From Gordonia jinhuaensis (lineage in GTDB: Bacteria > Actinomycetota > Actinomycetes > Mycobacteriales > Mycobacteriaceae), in NCBI RefSeq assembly GCF_014639795.1, contig NZ_BMGC01000013.1:1-64000 (forward strand): a stretch of DNA of 64,000 bases, given 5' to 3'. Each line of letters opens with the position of its first letter. The first letter of the stretch is position 1. Positions 19,027 to 27,192 of the stretch are shown in pieces. The position numbers and the translations under genes are program-made. The notes beneath the pieces were generated by a model that worked only from the letters and a program-made list of their open reading frames with translations, had not been told where the DNA came from and searched no databases.

Positions 19027-20748
19027 ATGGCATCCCTGAGTAGACAGCGTTACGCCGAACTGTACGGTCCCACCACCGGGGACCGGGTACGTCTGGCCGA
19101 CACCGACCTGCTGATCGAGATCACCGAAGACCGTTGCGGCGGACCGGGACTGGCCGGTGAGGAAGCGGTGTTCGGCGGCGGCAAGGTGATCCGCGAGTCG
19201 ATGGGGCAGGGCCGTGCGACACGGGCGGAGGGCGCACCCGACACCGTGATCACCGGGGTGGTGATTCTCGATCACTGGGGAATCATCAAGGCGGATCTCG
19301 GTATTCGCGACGGTCGCGTGGTCGCGATGGGCAAAGCGGGTAACCCCGACACGATGGACGGTGTCCATCCCGATCTCGTGATCGGGCCGTCGACCGAGAT
19401 CATCGCCGGTAACGGGCTCATCGCCACGGCCGGCGGGATCGACTGCCATGTGCACTTCATCTGTCCGCAGATCCTCGACGAGGCGCTCGGCAACGGCATC
19501 ACCACGATGATCGGTGGTGGCACCGGCCCCGCCGAGGGCAGCAAGGCCACCACGGTGACCCCCGGCGCGTGGCATCTGGCATCGATGCTCGCAGCCACCG
19601 ACGGCTGGCCGATGAACATCGCGTTGCTGGGCAAGGGCAACACCGTCAACCCCGATGCCATGCGCGAACAGCTGCGCGCCGGCGCGTCGGGGTTCAAGCT
19701 GCACGAGGACTGGGGGAGTACGCCCGCGGCGATCGACGCCTGCCTGCGGGTCGCCGACGAGTCCGGCGTGCAGGTGGCACTGCACTCCGACACTCTCAAC
19801 GAGGCGGGATTCGTCGAGTTGACGCTCGGCGCGATCGCCGGACGCGGTATCCACGCGTACCACACCGAGGGTGCCGGCGGCGGTCACGCACCCGACATCA
19901 TCACGGTCGCGTCGTATGCGAATGTCCTTCCCAGCTCGACCAATCCGACGCGTCCGCATACCGTGAACACCCTCGACGAGCACCTCGACATGCTCATGGT
20001 GTGCCATCACCTGAACCCGAGCGTCCCCGAGGATCTCGCCTTCGCCGAGAGCCGCATCCGGCCCTCGACGATCGCCGCCGAGGATCTGCTGCACGATCTG
20101 GGCGCCATCTCGATGATCGGCTCCGACGCCCAGGCGATGGGACGTATCGGTGAGGTGGTGTTGCGGACCTGGCAGACGGCACATGTGATGAAGAAGCGTC
20201 GCGGTGCGTTGGCGGGGGACTCGGCCGCCGACAACAACCGCGCACGCCGCTACGTTGCGAAGTACACGATCTGCCCCGCTGTCGCACACGGCCTCGACGA
20301 CGAGATCGGTTCGATCGAGGTCGGCAAACTCGCCGACATCGTGTTGTGGGATCCGGCGTTCTTCGGGGTGCGACCCAACGTGGTGCTCAAGGGCGGCGCG
20401 ATCGCCTGGGCGGCGATGGGTGACGCCAACGCCTCCATCCCCACCCCGCAACCGGTGCTGCCCCGGCCGATGTTCGGCGCCGCACCCGGTGCCGCAGCAC
20501 AGACATCGCTGAGTTTCGTTGCGCCGCAGGCAATCGAGGCCGGTCTGCCCGAGCAGCTGGGGCTGGCGCGGCAACTCGTCCCGGTCAAGAACGTGCGCAA
20601 GGTCGCCAAGGCCGACATGCCGGAGAACTCCGCGACGCCGGAGATCCGGGTCGACCCGGACACCTTCACGGTGTTCGTCGATGGGGAGATCTGGCAGCAG
20701 GATCCCGCGGTCGAACTGCCGATGGCCCAGCGGTACTTCCTGTTCTGA
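19027..20748 (+). CDS. ureC: Urease alpha (catalytic) subunit
   Basis: This 573-residue catalytic subunit holds the di-nickel centre. The metal-binding [13 protein letters not shown], the carbamylated Lys in [12 protein letters not shown] (Lys about 224), the HSDTLNE segment and the mobile flap [13 protein letters not shown] (Cys about 326, His about 327) are all present, so the enzyme should be active. Length and order are typical. The active-site flap Cys is retained. The stop TGA (20746-20748) lies 13 bp before the ureF start. Confidence 0.98.
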   Translation: MASLSRQRYAELYGPTTGDRVRLADTDLLIEITEDRCGGPGLAGEEAVFGGGKVIRESMGQGRATRAEGAPDTVITGVVILDHWGIIKADLGIRDGRVVAMGKAGNPDTMDGVHPDLVIGPSTEIIAGNGLIATAGGIDCHVHFICPQILDEALGNGITTMIGGGTGPAEGSKATTVTPGAWHLASMLAATDGWPMNIALLGKGNTVNPDAMREQLRAGASGFKLHEDWGSTPAAIDACLRVADESGVQVALHSDTLNEAGFVELTLGAIAGRGIHAYHTEGAGGGHAPDIITVASYANVLPSSTNPTRPHTVNTLDEHLDMLMVCHHLNPSVPEDLAFAESRIRPSTIAAEDLLHDLGAISMIGSDAQAMGRIGEVVLRTWQTAHVMKKRRGALAGDSAADNNRARRYVAKYTICPAVAHGLDDEIGSIEVGKLADIVLWDPAFFGVRPNVVLKGGAIAWAAMGDANASIPTPQPVLPRPMFGAAPGAAAQTSLSFVAPQAIEAGLPEQLGLARQLVPVKNVRKVAKADMPENSATPEIRVDPDTFTVFVDGEIWQQDPAVELPMAQRYFLF

Positions 20749-20761
20749 TGGCTGGATTCTG

Positions 20762-21436
20762 ATGGCGTTGTCACAGAGCGATCGTGGGGTGCCCCGCGCG
20801 GGTGGCTCGCTCGCGATGATGCTCACGCTCGCCGATTCGCGATTGCCGGTGGGCGGTCACGTCCACTCCGGCGGCCTGGAACAGGCGATCACCGATCGAC
20901 TGGTCACCGGAGTGGACTCACTGCGTGAATTCCTCATCCGCCGGGCGGCCACCGCGGGATTGGTCGGGGCCTCGATCGCCGCGGCCGTGGCCGACGGTCG
21001 GCTGACACCAGCCGATGCCGAGATCGAGACCGATGCCCGCACCCCCTCGCCCGCGGCGCGCACGGCCTCGCAGACCCAGGGGCGAGGAATGCTGCGGCTG
21101 GCCAAAGGGACGTGGCCGCAGCATGATTGGTCGGCTCATCGGGCCCGGCCCCATCTTCCGGTGATCACCGGATCGGTGGGCGCGGTCACCGGCCTGGGCG
21201 GATTCGAGACCGCGCTGGTCTACCTCTACAGTGGTCAGACCGGTGCAGCAACGGCCGGACAGCGGTTGCTGGCGCTGGACCCGGGAGATGTCGCGGGACT
21301 GGGTGTCGAACTCGTCGGACTCTACGAGTCGCTCGCGGCCAGGGCCGCCGACGGATTGGCCGACGTCTCCGACCCCGACTTCGACATCCTGGCGCAACGG
21401 CACGAGATCCGTGACATGCCGTTGTTCGCATCGTAA
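20762..21436 (+). CDS. ureF: Urease accessory protein UreF
   Basis: This 224-residue GTPase-interacting chaperone is needed with UreG, UreD and (where present) UreE for nickel loading of urease. It has LTLADSRLPVGGHVHSGGLEQAI near the N-terminus and GSVGAVTGLGGFETALVYLYSG in the middle, both UreF-like. The start is ATG 20762; an ATG at 20748 overlapping the ureC stop leads only to a four-codon frame. The ribosome site is weak, so translation may depend on coupling to ureC. No ureE is present, as in mycobacteria. Confidence 0.93.
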   Translation: MALSQSDRGVPRAGGSLAMMLTLADSRLPVGGHVHSGGLEQAITDRLVTGVDSLREFLIRRAATAGLVGASIAAAVADGRLTPADAEIETDARTPSPAARTASQTQGRGMLRLAKGTWPQHDWSAHRARPHLPVITGSVGAVTGLGGFETALVYLYSGQTGAATAGQRLLALDPGDVAGLGVELVGLYESLAARAADGLADVSDPDFDILAQRHEIRDMPLFAS

Positions 21437-21481
21437 TCGGCAATTCGTTGCCACCATCTGTGTATCTGTGAGGAGAACACC

Positions 21482-22168
21482 ATGCCGCCGCATCTGATCG
21501 ACGGAGAGCCGCATTCACATCTCGACGAGCGTCCACGGCGCGTCCGCACGCCGGGTGAGGCCCTGCGTATCGGGATCGGCGGGCCGGTCGGCTCGGGGAA
21601 GACCGCATTGGTCGCGGCGTTGTGCCGCGTACTGCGCGACGAGCTGTCGCTGGCCGTGCTGACCAACGACATCTACACCACCGAGGACGCGGACTTCCTG
21701 CGGCGCAACGCGGTTCTCCCCGACGAGCGCATCACCGCGGTCCAGACCGGCGGGTGTCCGCACACCGCCATCCGCGACGACATCACCGCCAACCTCGACG
21801 CCATCGACGACCTGGTGGAGGCCAATCCCGCATTGGATCTGATCCTGGTGGAGTCCGGCGGCGACAATCTGACCGCCACCTTCTCCACAGGTCTGATCGA
21901 CGTACAGATCTTCGTGATCGACGTGGCCGGTGGTGACAAGGTGCCCCGCAAGGGCGGCCCTGGGGTGACCTACTCGGATCTGCTGGTGATCAACAAAACC
22001 GATCTCGCACCGCTGGTGGGCGCTGATCTCGGTGTCATGTCGACCGACGCCGCTCGGGTGCGCGAGAACCGGCCCACCGCGATGATCTCGCTCACCGAGG
22101 ACCCTGCCGCAACCGATGTGGTGGCCTGGGTGCGCGAACAGCTGGCAACTGCGCCGGTGGCCGGCTAG
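21482..22168 (+). CDS. ureG: Urease accessory GTPase UreG
   Basis: This 228-residue SIMIBI-class GTPase delivers nickel to apo-urease. The P-loop [13 protein letters not shown] is at about residue 33. The metal motif [13 protein letters not shown] contains the CPH nickel/zinc site, [12 protein letters not shown] follows, and INKTDLAP gives guanine specificity. GAGGAGAACACC stands directly before ATG 21482. The N-terminus is somewhat extended and includes two His residues ([13 protein letters not shown]), a possible nickel store, as in other UreG proteins of organisms without UreE. Confidence 0.97.
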   Translation: MPPHLIDGEPHSHLDERPRRVRTPGEALRIGIGGPVGSGKTALVAALCRVLRDELSLAVLTNDIYTTEDADFLRRNAVLPDERITAVQTGGCPHTAIRDDITANLDAIDDLVEANPALDLILVESGGDNLTATFSTGLIDVQIFVIDVAGGDKVPRKGGPGVTYSDLLVINKTDLAPLVGADLGVMSTDAARVRENRPTAMISLTEDPAATDVVAWVREQLATAPVAG

Positions 22169-22891
22169 GTGTTCACCGAGGTCACCATCACGGCGACCCC
22201 GGGCCGGTCACCGCGGATCACCGCGGTGGGCGGGCTCACCGCCCGGCTCACCGGTCCCGACCGGGTTCACCTCATCTCGACCGCGGCGACCCCGCTCGGC
22301 GACGACCAGATCGTGGTGCGCATCGAGGTGGCATCCGGGGCCCGGCTGGAACTGACCACCACCGCCGCGACTGTCATCTACCCGGGCCGCGGAGACCAGA
22401 CGTCCACCGCGACATGGGATCTCACGGTCGGCGAGGATGGTTCGCTGGTGGTGTGCCCGCTGCCGACGATCCTCGTTCCCCGGTCGCGGCACCGATCGGT
22501 GGTGCGCGCGGATCTCGACGACACCTCGCGGCTGCTGGTCACCGAGAGTGTGCAGCGCGGACGGAGCAACGAGACCGCCGGCAGCTGGTCGGGAACGATG
22601 TCGGTGGATGTCGCAGGTCGACCGGTACTCCGGCATCGCATCGACCTGCCGGGGATGGCCACGTCGATCGGCCGATGGCCCGCACCGCGCGCACTGGTGA
22701 GCGCATTCCGCTATCCCGCGCAGGCGGATGAGGCTGCTGTCTCGCCGGTGGTGGCGGCTGGTCGGATGCCGCTGGCCGGTGGAGGTGAGCTGATCACCGC
22801 CACCGGCGCAGATGTGGTCAGCGCTCAGGCCGCCGCCGACGATCTCCTGCTCGACGCTCGGTGGCCCGCCGGCGGGCTGGTGTCGATCTGA
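22169..22891 (+). CDS. ureD: Urease accessory protein UreD (UreH)
   Basis: This 240-residue scaffold chaperone of urease maturation begins at GTG 22169, immediately after the ureG stop. ASGARLELTTTAATVIYPG and VVCPLPTILVPRSRHRSVVRADLD match the UreD core. It is the last gene of the operon and is convergent with ndh, whose stop lies about 40 bp away. The order ureABCFGD then ndh is the mycobacterial one. Confidence 0.92.
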   Translation: MFTEVTITATPGRSPRITAVGGLTARLTGPDRVHLISTAATPLGDDQIVVRIEVASGARLELTTTAATVIYPGRGDQTSTATWDLTVGEDGSLVVCPLPTILVPRSRHRSVVRADLDDTSRLLVTESVQRGRSNETAGSWSGTMSVDVAGRPVLRHRIDLPGMATSIGRWPAPRALVSAFRYPAQADEAAVSPVVAAGRMPLAGGGELITATGADVVSAQAAADDLLLDARWPAGGLVSI

Positions 22892-22931
22892 CGGCTCGAC
22901 CCGGCGGCGGGTGCGAGCCCGGCGGCGTCGG

Positions 22932-24398
22932 TCAGCTCGCCTCGGCCTGATCGGGCTGCGGTGCCGAATCCGGCTGGGGTGTCGGATCTGCCTGTGGCGC
23001 AGCGGATCCGGCCGCGTCTGTACTGGGTGCGGCCGACGACGGAGCGTCGAGTTCGCGTTGCGATTCGAGTTCGTGCAGAGTGTCCAGCGCGGTGCGCGCG
23101 TACACCTGCTGCTCGGTCACGGTCAGCTGCCCGCGGTTGCGGGTGCTGAAGGCGAAGAGCCAGTTGAAGGTGGTGGCCATCCGGTTACGGAACCCGACCA
23201 TGTAGATCAGGTGCAGGAACAACCACGCAAGCCAGGCGAAGAAGCCGGAGAACTCGATCTTCTTGTCGGTCTTGGGAATCGGGATCTGGGCGACGGCGTC
23301 GAACCGCGAGATGGTCGCCATCGAACCCTTGTCCCAGTACTCGAAGGGTTTGCGGTCGGCGGGATCGGCGCCCTGCAGGGATGCCTTGATCGCTGCGGTC
23401 GCGTATTTGGCGCCCTGGATGGCGCCCTGGGCCATACCCGGGACCCCTGGCACGAGGGCCATGTCACCGATGACGAACACATTGGGATGGTCGGGCAGGG
23501 CCAGATCGGCGCCGACCTTGACACGACCGGCACGATCAAGCTCCACCCCGGACTGTTCGGCGAGCTGCTTGCCCAGCGGGCTGGCCGACACACCTGCCGA
23601 CCAGACCTTGCACTGCGACTCGATGCGCCGGGTGGTGCCGTCTTTGTCCTTGACCACCAGGCCGTCGTAGTCGACGTCGACGACCATGGCGTTGAGCTGG
23701 ATGTCGACGCCCATCTTGGTCAAGCGGTCGGCGGCCTTCTTGCCGAGCTTGGGGCCCATCGGGGGCAGTACCGCCGGCGCGGCGTCGAGGAGAACCACCT
23801 TCGCCTGGGTGGGGTCGATGTTGCGGAAGGTGCCCTTGAGTGTCTCGTCGCTCATCTCCGAGATCTGGCCGGCGAGTTCCACACCGGTCGGACCCGCACC
23901 GACGACCACGAAGGTGAGCAGGCGCGCACGCTCCTCGGGGTCGTTCGACAGTTCGGCCTGCTCGAACGCGCCGAGGATGCGGCCGCGCAGTTCGAGGGCG
24001 TCGTCGACCGTCTTCATGCCGGGGGCGAACTCGGCGAACTGGTCGTTGCCGAAGTACGACTGGTCGGCACCGGCGGCGATGATCAGGCTGTCGAACGGGG
24101 TCTCGGTGATGCGCGTGAGCAGGCGCGAGGTGACGACCTTCTTCTCCAAGTCGATCTTCTCCACGTCGCCGAGGAGCACCTGGGTGTTCTTCACCTTCTT
24201 GAGCACCACGCGGGTCGCCGGAGCGATCTCACCCTCGGAGAGAATGCCCGTCGCGACCTGGTAGAGCAGCGGCTGGAACAGGTGATGGGTGGTGCGCGAC
24301 ACGAGGGTCACATCGACGTCGGCGTTCTTCAGATGCTTCGCAGCATTCAGGCCACCGAAACCTGCTCCGATGATCACCACACGATGGCGGGCACTCAT
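22932..24398 (-). CDS. ndh: Type II NADH dehydrogenase
   Basis: This 488-residue single-subunit flavoprotein oxidises NADH and reduces menaquinone at the membrane without proton pumping. The FAD motif VVIIGAGFGGLNAAKHL is at the N-terminus. The NADH motif FVVVGAGPTGVELAGQIS is at about residue 180. NVFVIGDMALVPGVPGMAQGAIQGAKYA contacts FAD. The C-terminal membrane-binding helices include FFAWLAWLFLHLIYMVGFRNR. The last 45 residues are a Pro/Gln/Asp/Ala tail with a PQPD-type repeat and make it longer than the M. tuberculosis enzyme. ATG 24398 is well placed. A small CGAAG-ATA-CTTCG dyad lies 25 bp upstream. Confidence 0.95.
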   Translation of the reverse strand: MSARHRVVIIGAGFGGLNAAKHLKNADVDVTLVSRTTHHLFQPLLYQVATGILSEGEIAPATRVVLKKVKNTQVLLGDVEKIDLEKKVVTSRLLTRITETPFDSLIIAAGADQSYFGNDQFAEFAPGMKTVDDALELRGRILGAFEQAELSNDPEERARLLTFVVVGAGPTGVELAGQISEMSDETLKGTFRNIDPTQAKVVLLDAAPAVLPPMGPKLGKKAADRLTKMGVDIQLNAMVVDVDYDGLVVKDKDGTTRRIESQCKVWSAGVSASPLGKQLAEQSGVELDRAGRVKVGADLALPDHPNVFVIGDMALVPGVPGMAQGAIQGAKYATAAIKASLQGADPADRKPFEYWDKGSMATISRFDAVAQIPIPKTDKKIEFSGFFAWLAWLFLHLIYMVGFRNRMATTFNWLFAFSTRNRGQLTVTEQQVYARTALDTLHELESQRELDAPSSAAPSTDAAGSAAPQADPTPQPDSAPQPDQAEAS

Positions 24399-24422
24399 GT
24401 CTTACTCCTGTACGTCGTTGAT

Positions 24423-24435
24423 CGAAGATACTTCG
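24423..24435. promoter_or_regulatory. Short dyad upstream of ndh
   Basis: CGAAGATACTTCG is a perfect 5-bp-arm inverted repeat with a 3-bp centre, 25 bp before the ndh start. It might be an operator or a 5'-UTR hairpin. The rest of 24399-24601 has duplicated CGCCGACTCAG motifs (about 24568 and 24589) and no gene. Confidence 0.3.
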
Positions 24436-24601
24436 TCAGTCGCTTCGGGGCTGCTCGGTTACTAACGGTAGTTCACCGGCTCGATCGTGGTGAGGCAAGG
24501 ATCGCCGGAACGGGTGCACGTCGCCGGCGTGCCACCGGGCGGGCCCCGCCGGCGCCCGTCCGCCGGCACGCGCCGACTCAGTCTCCGGCGCCGACTCAGA
24601 C

Positions 24602-25171
24602 TCAGGCGATGAGATGAGCGACGGGACGTGCCGAGGCGGCCCACGGGAAGCTGTGTGACGTCCACTGGTCGCGCAGCAGTTCGTACTCGACCTGTGGATC
24701 GGCCGCCGTGGCGGCCACCAGCGACATCCCCGACTTCTCCATCACGCGTCGCGATGCGTGATTGATCGCGGTGGTCCCGGCGAACACCCGGTCGGTGGAC
24801 ACGAGGTCGAAGGCCAGCGCGATCACCGCACGCGCACCCTCGGTGGCCAGGCCGCGCCCCCACGCGGCCCGCCGCAGCCGGTAGGTGAGCTCGAGTTCGG
24901 GGCGGGTGCCATGTCGCGGAGCACGCAGACTCACCCAGCCGAGGAAATCACCGCGCCGACGGTCCACCGCGATCCAGATCCCGACGCCGGGACGGGAGTT
25001 CATCTCCGATATCGCCCGGGGAATCACCCAGTCCTCGATGATCGATGGCGGTGTCGCGACGCCGCCGCTCACATGACGCATCACCTCGGGATCCGCGTCG
25101 AGCACCACCAGGTGCTCGGCGTCAGCCGTGGTGACCGGACGCAGAACCATCCGATCCGTGTCAATGATCAC
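24602..25171 (-). CDS. GNAT-family N-acetyltransferase (RimJ/RimL type)
   Basis: This protein of about 189 residues has an N-terminal DTDRMVLRPVTTADAEHL, the substrate region VDRRRGDFLGWVSLR, and the acetyl-CoA-binding motif RRAAWGRGLATEGARAVIALAF. Near the C-terminus, NHASRRVMEKSGMSLV is the usual RimJ/RimL tail. Such enzymes acetylate ribosomal protein termini, antibiotics or small amines; no substrate can be assigned. The start is uncertain: I prefer GTG 25171, since the frame open to 25405 adds low-complexity residues. It lies on the same strand as ndh, 203 bp upstream. Confidence 0.8.
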   Translation of the reverse strand: MIIDTDRMVLRPVTTADAEHLVVLDADPEVMRHVSGGVATPPSIIEDWVIPRAISEMNSRPGVGIWIAVDRRRGDFLGWVSLRAPRHGTRPELELTYRLRRAAWGRGLATEGARAVIALAFDLVSTDRVFAGTTAINHASRRVMEKSGMSLVAATAADPQVEYELLRDQWTSHSFPWAASARPVAHLIA

Positions 25172-25740
25172 CGTGTCCCCACTTCGGTGTCGTCGGGCGT
25201 CCGTTCCCTGCCAGGTGTGCAACGGGGAGGGCCGCGGTGGGAGCGGTCCGTGCGGACTCACGCTACCGGCGACGACCCCGTCATACGCACGACATCGACG
25301 AGCCGTTCCCCCACGGATGCCGATGACTGCCGGCGCATGGCCACGACGCAGAAACGCATGTCTGCCTTGCCCGGATTGAAGCATCATACGGTGCGGGCCA
25401 CTCATTCGGCGCCTCTCATATGCGCCGTGTCGTGGCAGGACGACCCTCGGCGGACAGAGTGATCAGTCGTCGGCGGCGCGGACACGAGGTACGCGCCCCC
25501 GAGACATTAGGGTTGACGACATTAATGTTGACGTCGAGGCCCGCCGCGATGCGGACCCACCGGTACTCGCCGCGGCAGACACGGCAATCACCAGGCCGGG
25601 GTCATCACAGCCGTGGAGCTCGACTGCCATCCGGGCGGCGGGCGGCACCGAACCACGGGTGGAAGACACGCCCGGCGGGGATCGCCCCCGGCGACCGACG
25701 AGGTGGTCCAGACCACCGGAGTGAGGTGACGTTCGCTGAC
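25172..25740. other. Divergent intergenic region GNAT / FAD oxidoreductase
   Basis: This 569-bp region carries no convincing gene. A plus-strand frame open from 25420 joins the oxidoreductase but has atypical composition (many Arg and Pro). At 25513-25533, TTGACGACATTAATG and TTGACG form two TTGACG copies around the palindrome ACATTAATGT (25519-25528), an AT-rich island in a GC-rich setting and the best operator or promoter candidate for the FAD/CFA operon. The rest shows nothing I can assign. Confidence 0.5.
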
Positions 25741-27192
25741 ATGACCGACCATGCTGAGATCGCAGGATCTGCCACGGCACAGCGCGTCACACGCGTCGGT
25801 GAACCCTCGCAGGAGACCGCCGGACCCCACGACCCGCCCGATCACCCTGTACGCGATCACCCTGTACGCGATCACCGCGCGTCCGAGTCGACGGTGGGCG
25901 GGCCCGCCGTGGCGATGACCTCCGTCGGGTCGTCGGCACAGCGCGTGGCAGTGATCGGGTCGGGTGTCTCAGGGCTGGTCGCCGCGCATCTGCTGCGCGA
26001 TGTCACCGACGTCACACTCTATGAAGCCGACGATCGCCTCGGTGGTCATGCGCACACACATCAGGTGGTCGATCCCGACGGGACCGAACTGTCGATCGAC
26101 ACCGGTTTCATCGTGCACAACGACCGCGCATACCCGATCCTGACGCGATTGTTCGCCGAACTCGGGGTGCGCCGCTACGCCACCGAGATGAGTATGAGCA
26201 TCGTCGACGCCGAGAGCGGTGTGTCCTACGTGGGGGGTCGCGGGCTCGGTGGGGTGTTCGCCCAGCCGCATCGCAGTGTCGATCCTCGTTTCCTGTCGAT
26301 GTTGCTGGAGATCAAGCGCTTTCACATCTGCGCCCGCAGGGAGCTCGCGGCCGGGCATGCCGGCTCCGAGGTCGCCGGCCGCAGCCTGGCGCGCTTTCTC
26401 GACGAGCTCGACTTCAGCGCACGGTTCCGGCGGCAGTTCATGATCCCGCTCGTGTCGTGTGTCTGGTCCTCGGGCGGCGATCGCGCACTGGACTATCCGG
26501 CGCGCTATCTCTTCGAATTCCTCGACAACCACGGCATGCTCAGCGTCGGTGGGTCACCGCAGTGGTACACCGTCGAGGGCGGTTCCGGGCGTTACGTCGG
26601 GCTGATCGCGGCCAAGATCGACACGATCCGTACGTCGACCCCGGTGCGGTCGATCGTGCGTGCGCATGACCATGTCGATGTCGTCGACGCGTCCGGCCAC
26701 ACCGACACATTCGACCGGGTGGTGGTGGCCACCCATCCCGACCAGGCGCTGGCGATGCTCGCCGATGCGACACCCCGCGAGCGTGATGTGCTCTCCAGTA
26801 TCGAATACAGCGACAACGAGGTTGTGTTGCACACGGATTCGTCGCTGTTGCCGCGCTCGCGCCGCGCACGCGGCGCGTGGAACCTGGAGGTCGGTACCGA
26901 AGGCGCGCCGCGGGTCACCTACTGGATGAATCGCCTGCAGGGACTGCGCGGCACACGCGACTATCTGGTGTCGCTGAACTCCGCGGATCGGGTGGACCCC
27001 TCGACGGTCATCGCGCAGATGAACTACTCCCACCCGCTCTACTCCACCAGATCCGTTGCTGCACAGCGGCAACTCGACTCGTTGGCCACTGACCGGTTTG
27101 TCCTCGCCGGTGCCTACCACGGGTGGGGTTTCCACGAGGACGGCGCTCGATCCGGCGTGGCCGCAGCCACCAGATTCGGGGCTCAATGGTGA
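25741..27192 (+). CDS. FAD-dependent amine-oxidase-like oxidoreductase of the CFA operon (COG2907-type)
   Basis: This protein of about 483 residues has a GxGxxG dinucleotide motif, VAVIGSGVSGLVAAHLL (about 69-85), then YEADDRLGGHAHTHQVV and TGFIVHNDRAYPILTRLF. The C-terminal FAD contact FVLAGAYHGWGFHEDGARSGVAAA closes it. Proteins of this group occur with DUF1365 and cyclopropane-synthase genes (in M. tuberculosis Rv0449c-Rv0447c) and are thought to act on fatty acyl chains of lipids. ATG 25741 follows GGAGTGAGGTG; ATG 25915 is the other candidate. A 15-bp tandem repeat in the leader (25840-25869, Asp-His-Pro-Val-Arg) keeps frame, which favours the long form. Confidence 0.87.
   Translation: MTDHAEIAGSATAQRVTRVGEPSQETAGPHDPPDHPVRDHPVRDHRASESTVGGPAVAMTSVGSSAQRVAVIGSGVSGLVAAHLLRDVTDVTLYEADDRLGGHAHTHQVVDPDGTELSIDTGFIVHNDRAYPILTRLFAELGVRRYATEMSMSIVDAESGVSYVGGRGLGGVFAQPHRSVDPRFLSMLLEIKRFHICARRELAAGHAGSEVAGRSLARFLDELDFSARFRRQFMIPLVSCVWSSGGDRALDYPARYLFEFLDNHGMLSVGGSPQWYTVEGGSGRYVGLIAAKIDTIRTSTPVRSIVRAHDHVDVVDASGHTDTFDRVVVATHPDQALAMLADATPRERDVLSSIEYSDNEVVLHTDSSLLPRSRRARGAWNLEVGTEGAPRVTYWMNRLQGLRGTRDYLVSLNSADRVDPSTVIAQMNYSHPLYSTRSVAAQRQLDSLATDRFVLAGAYHGWGFHEDGARSGVAAATRFGAQW
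25840..25869. repeat. 15-bp tandem duplication inside the oxidoreductase leader
   Basis: GATCACCCTGTACGC is repeated at 25840-25854 and 25855-25869, with a third partial copy after it. The period is divisible by three, so it lengthens the N-terminal leader by Asp-His-Pro-Val-Arg units without a frameshift. Confidence 0.9.

Noticed and set aside
22812-24617. 601-codon plus-strand frame across ndh
   Set aside because: It is antisense to a clearly recognised NDH-2, has atypical composition and lacks any domain.
25420-25740. Extension of the FAD oxidoreductase to an upstream start
   Set aside because: Arg/Pro-rich, non-conserved-looking sequence containing the AT-rich palindrome; ATG 25741 has a better ribosome site.
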